DNA of 64,000 bases from Siphonodentalium dalli (Eukaryota > Mollusca > Scaphopoda > Gadilida > Siphonodentaliidae): NCBI GenBank assembly GCA_032622095.1, contig CP136066.1, forward strand, positions 187,464,716-187,528,715, written 5' to 3'. The first letter of the stretch is position 1. Each line of letters opens with the position of its first letter. This document shows positions 62,831-64,000 of this stretch, piece by piece. The notes below the pieces were generated by a model that saw only the letters and a program-made list of their open reading frames with translations, was not told the DNA's origin and did not search any database. A program made the translations under genes and the position numbers.

Positions 62831-64000
62831 TGGTATATTCATGAATAAAATAAATAGCACCATTCAAATGGATATTTAGCAGTGTTAACATACTAACGGA
62901 TCAGTATCTTGGAGGTCAGTGTTAATATAGTCCCTGCAGCAGCCAAGATCTGGAAGCTATCAGCAGATCACTTGAGAAGATGCGATAGCACAGTTGTATC
63001 GGTAAGCTTGTCCAAGGTGGGGATTAAGAATTGTCCTCCTGAAATATGAATTTAGATATACAATGTGCTATAGCCTACATGTACACTAGCCACACAACAC
63101 CGAATCTACAGGTGCTATTATTCAGGTAATAATGGAATTAATTTATTGGCTTATTCAGTCAGTTAGCATCCCAAAAGCATCAAATGACCTACTATAAACT
63201 AACAAATGTTCAGCAAATTTAACTGTACATATATACTGTACATGTACAATGTAGGTATACCTATCGATACATGTAGTTAACTTTGTAAGTTGTAGTTTAC
63301 AAGTTAGCATCAGTCCGAAGGGATCATTGTCATCTCATTTTGGTCTTGCCTGAAAAGGTGCTTTGGGTACCCAGCTTGACCTTCAGTCCTGTTAAAGATG
63401 CATTATCCCATTAAACACCCTTATTTCTGCATGAAGAATTGAAGACTTATACTGAGCCTGTGCCTCCATTTCTCTGATACAGTATATATAATCTATAGAC
63501 TGATATTTCTGGATGGCCACACATACATGCAAGCTCAACCACCTGTTCCAGCAGAGGGTCACACAAACAAGGAGTCAACAAAATGTATAGTGGATGCTTG
63601 TATAGGCTCCATTTAGGGTCCTGCGAATTGGATATTTTGATCGAATCGAATATCGAATCGAATTCTGGAAATCGAATCGAATATCGAATCGAATCATATA
63701 TGTGTGGTACATTCTCAATTGGGCATGTTTTTTCAACGATTAGACGATTTGTGAAACGTTCTATCAACTACATGCAAGAAGTTCCACCATAACTTATGTG
63801 GCGATGAATCGTCGTTTGCAATACTATTAACTTCAAATGATAATTGTCGAGAAAAAAAGGCAGATTTAAAAAAAACGTCTATGCGGCCGTCACGACGATA
63901 AATATATAACCACTAAACGGATTATCAGAACTAAAATCACGCGAAATTTGTACAGTCTGCATGTACATGCAAAATTTCAAATCGACATTCGGAATCACCC

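Larger units (their letters stand above)
40807..64000 (-). repeat. Right arm of the giant inverted repeat, cut by the window end
   Basis: This is the mirror copy of the left arm and carries the same repeats in reverse order and on the opposite strand. Compared with the left arm it has shorter G/C runs (11 versus 14 near 41,265 and 11 versus 15 near 42,427), a longer CA/TG run near 44,565, about 15 extra bases near 52,045, 11 extra bases near 59,960 and no 3.3-kb hAT element. It still matches the left arm at its last base, so its true end is not visible. Confidence 0.97.

Noticed and set aside
14292-64000. Pairs of identical short reading frames in the two arms, which might look like conserved proteins
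   Set aside because: They are conserved because the DNA arms are near identical. No preference for synonymous change is visible, and most overlap known repeats.
14292-64000. Palindrome as a missing-adapter artefact of circular long-read sequencing
   Set aside because: Such a read copies the same molecule twice, so the arms would share the same alleles. A 3,327-bp transposon with a proper excision scar and several clean indels cannot arise that way. A join of two haplotypes remains possible.

Overview
The window looks like intergenic DNA from the nuclear genome of an animal, most likely a marine invertebrate. It is AT-rich, has no reading frame longer than about 130 codons, shows no operon-like spacing, and is filled with DNA transposons, Helitrons and hairpin-headed repeats carrying short TCCG runs, a style known from bivalve 'pearl' elements and other Helitron/Helentron derivatives. 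The phylum cannot be fixed from the sequence alone. I find no host protein-coding gene, rRNA or tRNA. The only coding traces are broken pieces of hAT transposase.

The main structure is a giant inverted repeat. Bases 14,292-40,778 (left arm) reappear as the reverse complement in 40,807-64,000 (right arm), around a 28-bp unpaired spacer at 40,779-40,806. The right arm runs off the window, so the true arms are longer than the roughly 23 kb of shared sequence seen here. The arms stay collinear throughout. Differences I could place are scattered base changes, homopolymer and microsatellite length changes, a few 6-15 bp indels, and one large difference: a 3,327-bp hAT transposon at 18,003-21,329, present only in the left arm. 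At the matching right-arm site (60,282-60,297) both 8-bp target copies remain, with the two innermost bases changed to their complements, which is the classic hAT excision scar. The right arm therefore once carried the transposon and lost it.

Region by region: 1-14,291 is outside the visible palindrome and holds diverged tandem duplications (1.05-1.8 kb and 8.0-10.8 kb), several foldback/MITE-like hairpins (2.6-3.1, 5.2, 6.9, 8.3, 9.0 and 12.85 kb) and a copy (11.43 kb) of the repeat that also forms the tip of the palindrome. The left arm then holds a 335-bp TIR element (15.5 kb), TCCG-type tandem elements (17.1 kb), the hAT with a second hAT nested in it (18.0-21.3 kb), a Helitron (21.3-21.96 kb), AT-rich sequence, a 1.24-kb hAT-type element (25.5-26.7 kb), a dense cluster of hairpin-headed repeats (27.6-33.5 kb), a tandem repeat field (36.0-36.9 kb), a head-to-tail Helitron dimer (37.0-38.6 kb) and plain sequence up to the centre. 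The right arm repeats this in reverse order without the 18.0-21.3 kb hAT.

Nothing here works together as a pathway. What is readable is a history: a Helitron inserted, a hAT landed on its 3' end, a second hAT landed inside the first, the locus was copied into mirror-image form (or two haplotypes were joined tail to tail by the assembler), and the outer hAT then left one copy.
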